Shown here: piece by piece, positions 1-5,155 of the stretch
Layout of the letters: each line of letters starts with the position of its first letter
Numbering within the stretch: position 1 is the stretch's first letter
Assembly (NCBI GenBank): GCA_003527165.1
Contig: DPSI01000586.1
Coordinates: 1 to 5,155 of the forward strand
Direction: 5' to 3'
Length of the DNA: 5,155 bases
Origin: Pseudomonas sp.
GTDB taxonomy: Bacteria > Pseudomonadota > Gammaproteobacteria > Pseudomonadales > Pseudomonadaceae
Position numbers and translations under genes: made by a program
Notes under the pieces: model-generated
Database searches by the model: none
Seen by the model: the letters and a program-made list of their open reading frames with translations, nothing else
What the model was told of the DNA's origin: nothing

Positions 1-284
1 AAGTCCGTCATCGCCCCCACGCCCATGAAAATCAGCAGTGGAAAAACGCTGGTCGGCAGACCGACTTCGTAGAACAGATGCAGGATGCCGGCACCTTCAG
101 CCATATTGGCGACCGGGATATTGGCGAGCAGGCCACCGAACCCGATCGGGATCAGCAGCAAGGGCTCGAATCCCTTGCGAATCGCCAGATAGATCAATGC
201 CAGGCACACCACGATCATCAGCAACTGACCGGGCTCCAGATGATACAAGCCGGTGCTCTGCCACAGCTTGAGCAACTTATCCAT
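1..284 (-). CDS. oadB: Oxaloacetate decarboxylase beta subunit (Na+ pump), N-terminal part, cut by window edge
   Basis: OadB is the integral membrane subunit of the Na+-translocating oxaloacetate decarboxylase. It decarboxylates carboxybiotin delivered by OadA and uses the energy to export Na+. Only the first 94 codons are visible. The protein starts MDKLLKLWQSTG. A hydrophobic stretch at about residues 20-36 is followed by the family-typical FEPLLLIPIGFG (39-50) and then by FPLLIFMGVGAMTD (81-94), which matches the OadB/GcdB/MmdB decarboxylase family. The start is ATG at 284, with an AAGGAG site at 296-291 six bases upstream. That site overlaps the oadA stop codon, so the two genes are probably translationally coupled. 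The Na+-binding Asp, Asn and Ser residues known in this family lie beyond the window, so their presence cannot be checked. No frameshift is seen in the visible part. Confidence 0.95.
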   Translation of the reverse strand, partial: MDKLLKLWQSTGLYHLEPGQLLMIVVCLALIYLAIRKGFEPLLLIPIGFGGLLANIPVANMAEGAGILHLFYEVGLPTSVFPLLIFMGVGAMTD

Positions 285-294
285 GCAGCACTCC

Positions 295-2076
295 TTAAGC
301 GATGGTCAGCAGGCTGTCGCCCACCGACACCGCGTCGCCGACCTTGACGTTCACACCTGACACGGTGCCGGCCTTGAATGCACGGATTTCAGTTTCCATC
401 TTCATGGCTTCAAGGATGATCACAAGATCACCTTCCTGAACCGACTGACCGGGCTGTACGAGCACCTTGAAGATATTGCCAGCCAACGGCGCGGGCTGAG
501 GCTCACCAGAGCCCGCGGCCGGTGCAGAAGCAGCTGCAGGCGCTACGCCTGCTGCGCCCCCGATCGGTTTGAGGCCCTCGATATCGCCGCCTTCATTGAC
601 CTGGACCACGAAGGACTTGCCATTGACCTCGACGGTGTAGACATCGGCACCGCCTGGCTCGCGTGGCGCCTGCTCCTTGCCCGTCGGCACCGGCTCGAAG
701 GCGGCTGCGTTGCCACGGTTCTCGAGGAACTTGAGTCCGATCTGGGGGAACAGCGCGTAGGTGAGAACGTCATCGATGTCATCGCTAGCCAGGATGATGC
801 CCTTCTGCTGCGCCAGCTCCTTCAGTTCCGCGGTCAGCTTGTCCATCTCCGGCTGCAGCAGATCGGCAGGGCGACAGGTGATCACCTCGGCCCCATCGAG
901 CACGCGCTGTTGCAGTTCGGCATTGAAGGGCGCCGGTGCAGCGCCGTACTCGCCTTTCAGAATTCCGGCGGTTTCCTTGGTGATGGACTTGTAGCGCTCG
1001 CCCGTGAGCACGTTGATCACTGCCTGAGTGCCGACGATCTGTGACGTCGGCGTTACCAGCGGGATGAAGCCGAGGTCTTCGCGCACGCGAGGAATCTCGG
1101 CGAGCACCTGGTCGAACTTGTCGAGGGCGCCCTGCTCCTTCAACTGGCCTTCCATGTTGGTCAGCATGCCTCCTGGCACCTGAGCCACGAGGATGCGCGA
1201 ATCGACGCCCTTGAGCGTTCCCTCGAATTTCGCATACTTCTTGCGCACCTCGCGGAAATACGCCGCGATCTCTTCCAGCAACTCCAGATCCAGGCCAGTG
1301 TCACGCTCGGTGCCCTGGAAGATGGCCACCACCGATTCGGTCGGCGAATGCCCGTAGGTCATGGAGAGCGAAGAAATGGCGGTATCGACGTTATCGATAC
1401 CGGCCTCAACGGCCTTGAGGATTGCTGCGGTCGACAGCCCGGCCGTCGCGTGACATTGCATATGGATCGGAATGGACAGGCTTGCCTTCAGCCGCGAAAC
1501 CAGCTCGAAGGCCGTATATGGCGTGAGAATACCGGCCATGTCTTTGATCGCGACCGAGTCGGCACCCATGTCTTCGATCTGCTTGGCCAGATCGACCCAC
1601 ATCTGCAGCGTATGGACCGGGCTGGTGGTGTAGGAAATGGTGCCCTGGGCGTGCTTACCTTGCTGCTTGACGGCGTGCAGTGCGGTTGCCAGGTTGCGCG
1701 GATCGTTCATTGCGTCGAACACGCGGAACACATCGACCCCATTTACCGCAGCCCGCTCGACGAACTTTTCCACCACATCATCGGCGTAATGCCGGTAGCC
1801 CAGCAGGTTCTGCCCACGCAGCAGCATCTGCTGGCGGGTATTGGGCATCGCCTTTTTCAGTTCGCGAATACGCTCCCAGGGATCTTCGCCGAGATAGCGG
1901 ATGCAGGCATCGAAGGTCGCGCCGCCCCAAGATTCGACCGACCAGAAGCCGACCTGATCGAGCTTGCCGGCAATCGGCAGCATGTCTTCAAGGCGGACAC
2001 GGGTGGCAAGAATGGATTGGTGGGCATCACGTAGCACCACGTCGGTGATGCCGAGCGGCTGTTTGACAGAAGTCAT
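295..2076 (-). CDS. oadA: Oxaloacetate decarboxylase alpha subunit, biotin-dependent carboxyltransferase
   Basis: OadA (593 aa) moves the carboxyl group of oxaloacetate onto its own biotin, giving pyruvate and carboxybiotin. It is peripheral to the membrane and bound through OadG. The order is: a DRE-TIM carboxyltransferase barrel (about 10-290) with RDAHQS (Asp17) and AIKDMAG (Lys178, the lysine expected to be carboxylated); a PYC/OADA conserved domain (about 292-460); an Ala/Pro-rich flexible linker (506-530); and a biotinyl domain (531-593) with EAMKM, biotin Lys559, 34 residues from the end. Of the metal ligands known in this family, Asp17, Lys178 and His209 are present, but residue 207 is Gln (codon CAA) where His is expected. 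The start is ATG 2076, preceded by GGGAG at a good distance. A TTG at 2103 would add nine residues and overlap the oadG stop, and is less likely. PycB of two-subunit pyruvate carboxylase is similar, but the oadG and oadB neighbours settle the assignment. Its gap to oadG is 23 bases and to oadB 10. Confidence 0.96.
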   Translation of the reverse strand: MTSVKQPLGITDVVLRDAHQSILATRVRLEDMLPIAGKLDQVGFWSVESWGGATFDACIRYLGEDPWERIRELKKAMPNTRQQMLLRGQNLLGYRHYADDVVEKFVERAAVNGVDVFRVFDAMNDPRNLATALHAVKQQGKHAQGTISYTTSPVHTLQMWVDLAKQIEDMGADSVAIKDMAGILTPYTAFELVSRLKASLSIPIHMQCHATAGLSTAAILKAVEAGIDNVDTAISSLSMTYGHSPTESVVAIFQGTERDTGLDLELLEEIAAYFREVRKKYAKFEGTLKGVDSRILVAQVPGGMLTNMEGQLKEQGALDKFDQVLAEIPRVREDLGFIPLVTPTSQIVGTQAVINVLTGERYKSITKETAGILKGEYGAAPAPFNAELQQRVLDGAEVITCRPADLLQPEMDKLTAELKELAQQKGIILASDDIDDVLTYALFPQIGLKFLENRGNAAAFEPVPTGKEQAPREPGGADVYTVEVNGKSFVVQVNEGGDIEGLKPIGGAAGVAPAAASAPAAGSGEPQPAPLAGNIFKVLVQPGQSVQEGDLVIILEAMKMETEIRAFKAGTVSGVNVKVGDAVSVGDSLLTIA

Positions 2077-2099
2077 GAGGGGAAACTCCCTGTTCTGAA

Positions 2100-2348
2100 T
2101 CAACCGCGACGTGCGCGGTGCTGATGAATCGCAGCCTGGATGGCTGCAAAAAGGTCGGCGTCCATTTCGGCCGCGACAGCAGCAGGCTTAACGGATGCAG
2201 GCTGAGCTAACGGCGCGCTGTCGAAGCGGCCGATCACAGAAGACATCAGGCGAATGCAAACAATCAACAAAACAAGGAAGACGAAGACAGAACCTAAGCC
2301 GAACAGCATAAGTTCCACACCTTCGAGCAGGAGTTCGCTGGGGGTCAT
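2100..2348 (-). CDS. oadG: Oxaloacetate decarboxylase gamma subunit (small membrane anchor)
   Basis: OadG (82 aa) holds the complex together. Its N-terminal membrane helix binds OadB, and its soluble tail binds OadA and, in studied members, zinc that helps catalysis. The sequence shows one strong transmembrane helix at about residues 13-34 ([20 protein letters not shown]). An Ala/Pro-rich linker (about 44-60) follows, then a short helical tail (61-82) with Asp62, Asp64, His75 and His77 as possible zinc ligands. Length and layout are normal for this poorly conserved family, so much of the confidence comes from its place directly before oadA. The start is ATG 2348, with AAAGGGA just upstream. 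It is the first gene of the oadGAB set and lies 137 bases after the mgtE stop on the same strand. Confidence 0.93.
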   Translation of the reverse strand: MTPSELLLEGVELMLFGLGSVFVFLVLLIVCIRLMSSVIGRFDSAPLAQPASVKPAAVAAEMDADLFAAIQAAIHQHRARRG

Positions 2349-2380
2349 CGGGTTTCCCTTTCAATCAGCAGCTCGGGCCG

Positions 2381-2448
2381 CCTGTTATTCGCATCGAGTC
2401 CAGAGCTTCGCCAGAGCGAAACCCGCAAACAGTAGCCCGAATAACAGG
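2381..2448. repeat. 11-bp perfect inverted repeat with nested hairpin in the mgtE-oadG gap
   Basis: CCTGTTATTCG at 2381-2391 is the exact reverse complement of CGAATAACAGG at 2438-2448. The 46 bases between them hold a second perfect inverted repeat, TTCGC (2407-2411) and GCGAA (2416-2420), with a 4-base loop. Transcribed from the minus strand, this would give a long-range stem enclosing a hairpin between mgtE and oadG. No run of U follows the outer stem, so it does not look like an intrinsic terminator. It could be an mRNA stabilising or processing structure, or a pair of protein-binding half-sites in front of oadG. The pairing is read directly from the sequence; the role is unknown. Confidence 0.6.
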
Positions 2449-2449
2449 G

Positions 2450-2464
2450 GCAAGGCAAACGCCA
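2450..2464 (-). promoter_or_regulatory. Possible sigma-54 promoter (-24/-12) upstream of oadG
   Basis: On the minus strand TGGC (2464-2461) and TTGC (2453-2450) are separated by 7 bases. This puts GG and GC exactly 10 bases apart, as in sigma-54 promoters. The outer match is partial: the ACG after TGGC is not present and the last base is C. Dicarboxylate-use genes in pseudomonads are sometimes controlled by sigma-54, which makes this plausible for oadGAB. Such short matches also arise by chance in GC-rich DNA. No good sigma-70 promoter was seen in the gap, so read-through from mgtE is the main alternative. Confidence 0.22.
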
Positions 2465-2485
2465 AGTCGCCGCAGTTGGGAGGGA

Positions 2486-3934
2486 TCAGAGCAGAAAAAG
2501 AGTCGCCAATCCGAGAAAAATGAAGAAACCACCACTGTCGGTCACAGCGGTGATCATAACGCTGGAACCCAACGCCGGGTCCCGCCCCATGCGCGCGAGG
2601 GTCACCGGAATAAGCACACCCATTAGAGCCGCCAGCAGCAAATTGAGGGTCATCGCCGCGGTCATCACGACCCCTAGTGACCAACTGCCGTACAGCCAAT
2701 AGACCACGATGCCGATCACTCCGCCCCATATCAGCCCATTCAGCATGCCCACGCCTGCTTCCTTGCGCAGCAAGCGAGCGCTATTGCCAGTTCCCATCTG
2801 GTCCAGCGCCATCGCCCGAACGATCATGGTAATTGTCTGATTGCCGGAATTACCGCCGATACCGGCAACGATTGGCATCAACGCGGCCAGCGCGACCAGC
2901 TTCTCAATGGAACCGTCAAAAAGACCGATTACACGCGAGGCTATAAAAGCTGTGATCAGATTAACCGCCAGCCAGGCCCAACGGTTGCGCAGCGACTTCC
3001 AGACCGACGCGAAGATATCTTCTTCTTCGCGCAGACCCGCCATGTTGAGCACTTCGCTTTCGCTTTCCTCGCGGATCAGGTCGACCATTTCGTCGATGGT
3101 CAAGCGCCCGATGAGCTTGCCGCTTTTATCCACCACCGGCGTGGACACCAGATCGTAGCGCTCGAACGCCTGGGCCGCCTCGTAGGCATCTTCGTCCGGA
3201 TGGAAGGTCACCGGATCGCTGGCCATCACCTCGGAGACGTGCCGCTCCGGATCATTGACAAGCAAACGCTTGATCGGCAGAACACCTTTGAGCACACCGT
3301 CGTAATCGACAACGAACAATTTGTCGGTATGCCCTGGTAATTCCTTCAGACGCCGCAGGTAGCGCAAAACCACTTCAAGACTCACGTCCTCACGGATCGT
3401 GACCATCTCGAAGTCCATCAGCGCACCCACCTGATCCTCTTCGTACGACAAGGCCGACCGGACACGCTCACGCTGCTGCGCATCGAGGGTTTCCATCAAC
3501 TCATGCACGACGTCACGAGGTAGTTCTGCGGCCAGGTCCGCCAACTCGTCGGCATCCATCTCCTTGGCCGCCGCAAGGAGCTCGTGATCATCCATGTCAG
3601 CAATCAACGTCTCGCGAACGGCGTCGGAAACCTCGAGCAGAATATCTCCATCACGGTCCGACTTGACCAGCTGCCAGACCGTTAGACGATCATCGAGCGG
3701 CAACGCTTCGAGGATATGGGCGATATCCGCAGGGTGCAGCGCCTCCAACTTGCGCTGCAGCTCAACGAGATTCTGGCGATGCACCAGGTTCTCGACCACC
3801 GCCTGATGCTGTCCTTCCTGGCCCTGCCGATGGGCCAGGTCTTCAACGATCTTGTGGCGATAAAGCAGCTCGACGACTTGCGCCAGCCGATCCTGGAGAC
3901 TTTCTTGCGGCTTTTTTGCTTCTACTTCAGTCAT
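2486..3934 (-). CDS. mgtE: MgtE-type magnesium channel/transporter
   Basis: MgtE (482 aa) is a dimeric inner-membrane Mg2+ channel gated by cytoplasmic Mg2+. The order is: a pseudomonad-type N-terminal extension; an MgtE N domain (about 60-165, with HPADIAHILEALP at 67-79); two CBS domains (about 174-236 and 237-295) that sense Mg2+; a connecting helix (about 296-318); and a five-helix membrane domain (about 319-482). Conserved pore-family motifs are PIVAGIGGNSGNQ (354-366) and ITAVTDSGG (461-469). Asp466 corresponds to the aspartate that binds Mg2+ in the pore of the Thermus protein. The sequence closely matches P. aeruginosa MgtE as I remember it, and it is intact. ATG 3934 is chosen because GGAG lies six bases upstream and the protein then starts MTEVEAKKPQ. 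A GTG at 3946 would add four residues, and the GGAG is inside that extension. The ribosome-binding site lies in a strong stem (see the leader entry). Confidence 0.97.
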   Translation of the reverse strand: MTEVEAKKPQESLQDRLAQVVELLYRHKIVEDLAHRQGQEGQHQAVVENLVHRQNLVELQRKLEALHPADIAHILEALPLDDRLTVWQLVKSDRDGDILLEVSDAVRETLIADMDDHELLAAAKEMDADELADLAAELPRDVVHELMETLDAQQRERVRSALSYEEDQVGALMDFEMVTIREDVSLEVVLRYLRRLKELPGHTDKLFVVDYDGVLKGVLPIKRLLVNDPERHVSEVMASDPVTFHPDEDAYEAAQAFERYDLVSTPVVDKSGKLIGRLTIDEMVDLIREESESEVLNMAGLREEEDIFASVWKSLRNRWAWLAVNLITAFIASRVIGLFDGSIEKLVALAALMPIVAGIGGNSGNQTITMIVRAMALDQMGTGNSARLLRKEAGVGMLNGLIWGGVIGIVVYWLYGSWSLGVVMTAAMTLNLLLAALMGVLIPVTLARMGRDPALGSSVMITAVTDSGGFFIFLGLATLFLL

Positions 3935-3972
3935 GGCGCACTCCACCCCCAGCGGTCGGAGCGCGCCAGGGG
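3935..3972 (-). promoter_or_regulatory. mgtE leader hairpin covering the ribosome-binding site
   Basis: In mgtE mRNA, GGCGCGCUCC (3967-3958) can pair over ten positions with GGAGUGCGCC (3944-3935): nine Watson-Crick pairs and one G-U pair. The loop is 13 bases. The 3' arm contains the GGAG ribosome-binding site and ends right at the AUG, so the closed stem should block translation. The loop carries GGGGG (3950-3946), which could pair with CCCC (3972-3969) just upstream of the stem. That pairing could form a pseudoknot, or a competing hairpin that leaves GGAG free. The pairings are read from sequence; a regulatory role, for example a response to Mg2+, is inference. Confidence 0.55.
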
Positions 3973-3974
3973 AT

Positions 3975-3995
3975 CAATCATTCGATACGTGATTG
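3975..3995. repeat. Hairpin in the mgtE leader
   Basis: CAATCA (3975-3980) and TGATTG (3990-3995) form a perfect 6-bp stem with a 9-base loop. It sits two bases upstream of the CCCC that may pair with the loop of the start-codon hairpin. In the mgtE transcript it would be the stem just 5' of the ribosome-binding-site structure. It may be part of one folded leader. Confidence 0.4.
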
Positions 3996-4070
3996 GCAAG
4001 CGAAAGTTTTGTACGACTACTGGGCAAATCCATAAAAGGGATCCAGAAGCCCGAAGGGGCGGACCGCGCG

Positions 4071-4079
4071 ATAATACCA
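4071..4079 (-). promoter_or_regulatory. Probable mgtE promoter (extended -10)
   Basis: The minus strand reads TGGTATTAT. This is a TATTAT -10 box, one mismatch from consensus, with the TG of an extended -10 element one base upstream. No good -35 is seen 16-18 bases further up, which is common for extended -10 promoters. Transcription would begin near 4064 and give an mgtE leader of about 130 bases. The call rests on motif and position only. Confidence 0.45.
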
Positions 4080-4251
4080 CCGCAACCGCCAAGCCAGACC
4101 ACGAAATGCAGGCAATACAACCGCTTGCGTCTCAGCCTCAGAGAGGATTGCCTGCTATTCAGTGTCGACGCATTCACGTTGCGAGAAGGCACGACTGCCA
4201 AGCAGGAAATTATTGGCTAGGCTGGTCAATCAATCGTCAAGGAGGACGACC

Positions 4252-4743
4252 ATGAACAAATTATTCGCCGCGAGCTGTTGCGCCCTGATTTTCAGCAGCA
4301 CTCCAACGCTCGCTGCAAGCGTTTACCGCTGCGTCGATGAAGCAGGCAACCTCACGTTCACCCGGCAGGGTTGTCCAGCGAATCAAGCCGCCCAGATTCA
4401 AGAGACGCTTAACCCAACGCCAAGCTCTGGCAAAGCCGTACCCTTGGCCAAGCCAAGAGCGCAACGCAAGACTTTCAAGGACGGAACAATGAAGCCGCTC
4501 ACCATCGTAGGCGAACAGGACGACGGATGCGGAAACCGCATCACGGGTAGCGCCAGGCGCAATGCGATGGTAAGCCGGCAGGTTCACCCCGGAATGACCC
4601 GCGCCGACATCGAAAGCATCTTCGGCACACCCGATACAGTCACCAGCCGCAATGGGCAAATGCAGTATCGCTACAGCAGCGACAAGGGCAGGACGCAAAC
4701 CATCAGCTTCGACGAGCATGGCTGCGTTCGCGGCAAACGTTAA
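4252..4743 (+). CDS. Secreted DUF4124 protein with BamE/SmpA-like C-terminal region
   Basis: A 163-aa protein of unknown function, probably periplasmic. Residues 1 to about 21/22 form a signal peptide: Asn-Lys start, hydrophobic core, and a TLAAS cleavage region. The mature protein begins with a DUF4124-type segment, VYRCVDEAGNLTFTRQGCP (24-42), which is typical of small gammaproteobacterial envelope proteins. A basic, Pro-rich linker follows (about 53-82). The C-terminus has VHPGMTRADIESIFGTPD (111-128) and a YRYSS...TISFDEHGCV strand pattern. This resembles the SmpA/OmlA/BamE fold (GMT..DI...FG.P). Four mature cysteines (26, 41, 93, 158) could form two disulfides. The start is ATG 4252 after AAGGAGG (4239-4245) with a 6-base gap; an upstream in-frame ATG at 4162 would bury the signal peptide. 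The gene stands alone, divergent from mgtE, and ends at a shared terminator. The domain readings are from pattern memory; the function is unknown. Confidence 0.85.
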   Translation: MNKLFAASCCALIFSSTPTLAASVYRCVDEAGNLTFTRQGCPANQAAQIQETLNPTPSSGKAVPLAKPRAQRKTFKDGTMKPLTIVGEQDDGCGNRITGSARRNAMVSRQVHPGMTRADIESIFGTPDTVTSRNGQMQYRYSSDKGRTQTISFDEHGCVRGKR

Positions 4744-4755
4744 AGCCGTAAACGA

Positions 4756-4785
4756 AAAAGGGCCTGCATCGCTGCAGGCCCTTTT
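4756..4785. terminator. Bidirectional intrinsic terminator
   Basis: GGGCCTGCA (4760-4768) and TGCAGGCCC (4773-4781) form a perfect 9-bp GC-rich stem with a TCGC loop. It is flanked by AAAA on the left and TTTT on the right. On the plus strand it ends the DUF4124 transcript 12 bases after its stop codon. On the minus strand the same stem is followed by a U run and would end the tRNA-Arg transcript 11 bases after the encoded CCA. It is therefore shared by two converging units. Confidence 0.93.
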
Positions 4786-4792
4786 GTCGATT

Positions 4793-4869
4793 TGGCGCAC
4801 TCAGGAGGATTCGAACCTCCGACCGCTCGGTTCGTAGCCGAGTACTCTATCCAGCTGAGCTATGAGTGC
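4793..4869 (-). tRNA. tRNA-Arg (anticodon ACG), second copy in transcript order
   Basis: A complete 77-base tRNA with encoded CCA (minus 4795-4793). The acceptor stem is GCACTCA (5' end at 4869) paired with TGAGTGC. The anticodon loop CTACGAA gives ACG at 4835-4833, read as Arg. As with other bacterial tRNA-Arg(ACG), A34 is expected to be edited to inosine by TadA, to read CGU, CGC and CGA. The T arm has GGTTCGAAT. The discriminator base is G, whereas the otherwise identical copy upstream has A. It lies 70 bases after the first copy and directly before the terminator, and is probably made from the same precursor. Confidence 0.97.
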
Positions 4870-4939
4870 ATAGGGCGCTTGTTAGACCAGATCACCGCTG
4901 GTTACAACATCGAATCACATTTCTGCGAGTCGTTTAAAG
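4870..4939 (-). other. Spacer between the two tRNA-Arg genes
   Basis: These 70 bases are unlike the other flanks of the two tRNAs, so only the tRNA bodies are duplicated. A 5-bp hairpin, ACCAG (4886-4890) and CTGGT (4898-4902) with a 7-base loop, may matter for precursor processing. A weak promoter-like pair, TTGTAA and TCTAAC 15 bases apart on the minus strand, is too poor to call. Transcription from the promoter at 5030-5057 is the simpler explanation for the second tRNA. Confidence 0.5.
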
Positions 4940-5016
4940 TGGTGCACTCAGGAGGATTCGAACCTCCGACCGCTCGGTTCGTAGCCGAGTACTCTATCCA
5001 GCTGAGCTATGAGTGC
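4940..5016 (-). tRNA. tRNA-Arg (anticodon ACG), first copy in transcript order
   Basis: A complete 77-base tRNA with encoded CCA (minus 4942-4940). The anticodon ACG is at 4982-4980, in the loop CTACGAA. From position 1 to 72 it is identical to the copy at 4793-4869. The only difference is the discriminator base, A here and G there. The mature 5' end is 14 bases downstream of the -10 box of a near-consensus promoter, so the primary transcript should have a very short leader before RNase P cleavage. Confidence 0.97.
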
Positions 5017-5029
5017 ACTAAGGGTGCGC

Positions 5030-5057
5030 ATTATAAGTTTGTGAATTTGTTGGTCAA
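5030..5057 (-). promoter_or_regulatory. Sigma-70 promoter for the tRNA-Arg pair
   Basis: On the minus strand TTGACC (5057-5052, five of six consensus) is followed after 16 bases by a perfect TATAAT (5035-5030). An AT-rich spacer separates them. The bases after the -10 are GCGCACC, a GC-rich discriminator of the kind that makes stable-RNA promoters sensitive to ppGpp. The expected start is near 5023, about seven bases before the mature tRNA. The two tRNA-Arg genes therefore need not depend on transcription from the tRNA-Ser gene. Confidence 0.88.

Positions 5058-5155
<98 letters not shown>

Larger units (their letters stand above)
3935..4251. other. Divergent intergenic region between mgtE and the DUF4124 gene
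   Basis: These 317 bases hold no convincing gene. Short open frames exist on both strands, but their Arg/Ser-rich products and lack of ribosome-binding sites suggest chance. On the minus side there is a probable extended -10 promoter (4076-4071) and a leader of about 130 bases with several hairpins before mgtE. In that leader, the GGGC segment (minus 4052-4049) can pair either with GCCC at 4060-4057 or with GCCC at 4025-4022. The second choice encloses a small AUCC/GGAU stem (4042-4028). On the plus side I found no clear sigma-70 promoter for the DUF4124 gene, only its strong ribosome-binding site, AAGGAGG at 4239-4245. I did not recognise an M-box (ykoK) riboswitch. Confidence 0.6.

Noticed and set aside
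1348..2034. Long open frame (228 codons) on the plus strand opposite oadA
   Set aside because: It lies wholly antisense to a clearly coding gene with strong family motifs. Its product is Gly/Arg/His-rich with no recognisable domain, as expected from GC-rich shadow frames.
3935..4064. M-box (ykoK) Mg2+ riboswitch before mgtE
   Set aside because: The leader is plausible in length, but I could not recognise the conserved M-box elements. The observed stems were reported separately as a possible different leader.
3974..4220. Short open frames of about 75 codons on both strands between mgtE and the DUF4124 gene
   Set aside because: Composition looks random, there is no ribosome-binding site, and they overlap the mgtE promoter and leader. 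They were treated as chance.
4252..4290. Lipoprotein signal, because of the Cys pair at residues 9-10
   Set aside because: The Cys residues are too near the N-terminus and lack a proper lipobox. A normal signal peptidase I site at residues 20-23 fits better.
4261..4800. Open frame (179 codons) on the minus strand opposite the DUF4124 gene
   Set aside because: It runs through the terminator and antisense to a gene with a signal peptide, ribosome-binding site and domain match. No ribosome-binding site or family was seen for it.
4940..5016. tRNA genes as an integration site for a mobile island
   Set aside because: Both tRNA-Arg copies are complete. No integrase gene, direct att repeat or change in composition was seen nearby, and the duplicate is a full tRNA, not a 3'-end fragment.

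Overview
The window looks like a chromosomal segment of a Pseudomonas-type gammaproteobacterium. The MgtE sequence is close to the pseudomonad form that I recall. The order tRNA-Ser, tRNA-Arg, then mgtE resembles the Pseudomonas aeruginosa neighbourhood downstream of rsmA. Base composition is fairly GC-rich, and genes start with clear Shine-Dalgarno sites. An sodium-pumping oxaloacetate decarboxylase next to mgtE would suit a Stutzerimonas- or Halopseudomonas-like, salt-tolerant pseudomonad. This placement is inferred from sequence memory, not from a search.

Layout, left to right. Positions 1-2348 (minus strand) hold the genes oadG, oadA and oadB, read right to left, for the Na+-translocating oxaloacetate decarboxylase. 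OadG is the small membrane anchor and OadA the biotin-carrying carboxyltransferase. Only the first 94 codons of OadB, the membrane Na+ pump, are inside the window. Positions 2349-2485 are a 137-base gap with an 11-bp inverted repeat, an inner hairpin and a weak sigma-54-like site. Positions 2486-3934 (minus strand) are mgtE, a complete Mg2+ channel/transporter. Positions 3935-4251 are a divergent intergenic region with a probable mgtE promoter and a structured mgtE leader. A 10-bp stem in that leader covers the mgtE ribosome-binding site. Positions 4252-4743 (plus strand) encode a secreted DUF4124 protein with a BamE/SmpA-like C-terminus. A strong bidirectional terminator lies at 4756-4785. 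Two tRNA-Arg(ACG) genes follow on the minus strand with their own near-consensus promoter, and the 3' end of a tRNA-Ser runs off the right edge.

How the parts relate: OadG, OadA and OadB form one membrane complex that couples oxaloacetate decarboxylation to Na+ export. Tight spacing, including a ribosome-binding site that overlaps the oadA stop codon, supports one operon. mgtE lies upstream on the same strand and may be co-transcribed with it. The tRNA unit is separate and converges with the DUF4124 gene on the shared terminator.

Nothing here amounts to a wholly new system. The signals most worth checking are the mgtE leader, with its covered ribosome-binding site and alternative pairings, and the Gln at a position of OadA expected to be a metal-binding His. 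The two tRNA-Arg copies, which differ only at the discriminator base, and the structured mgtE-oadG gap are also of interest.
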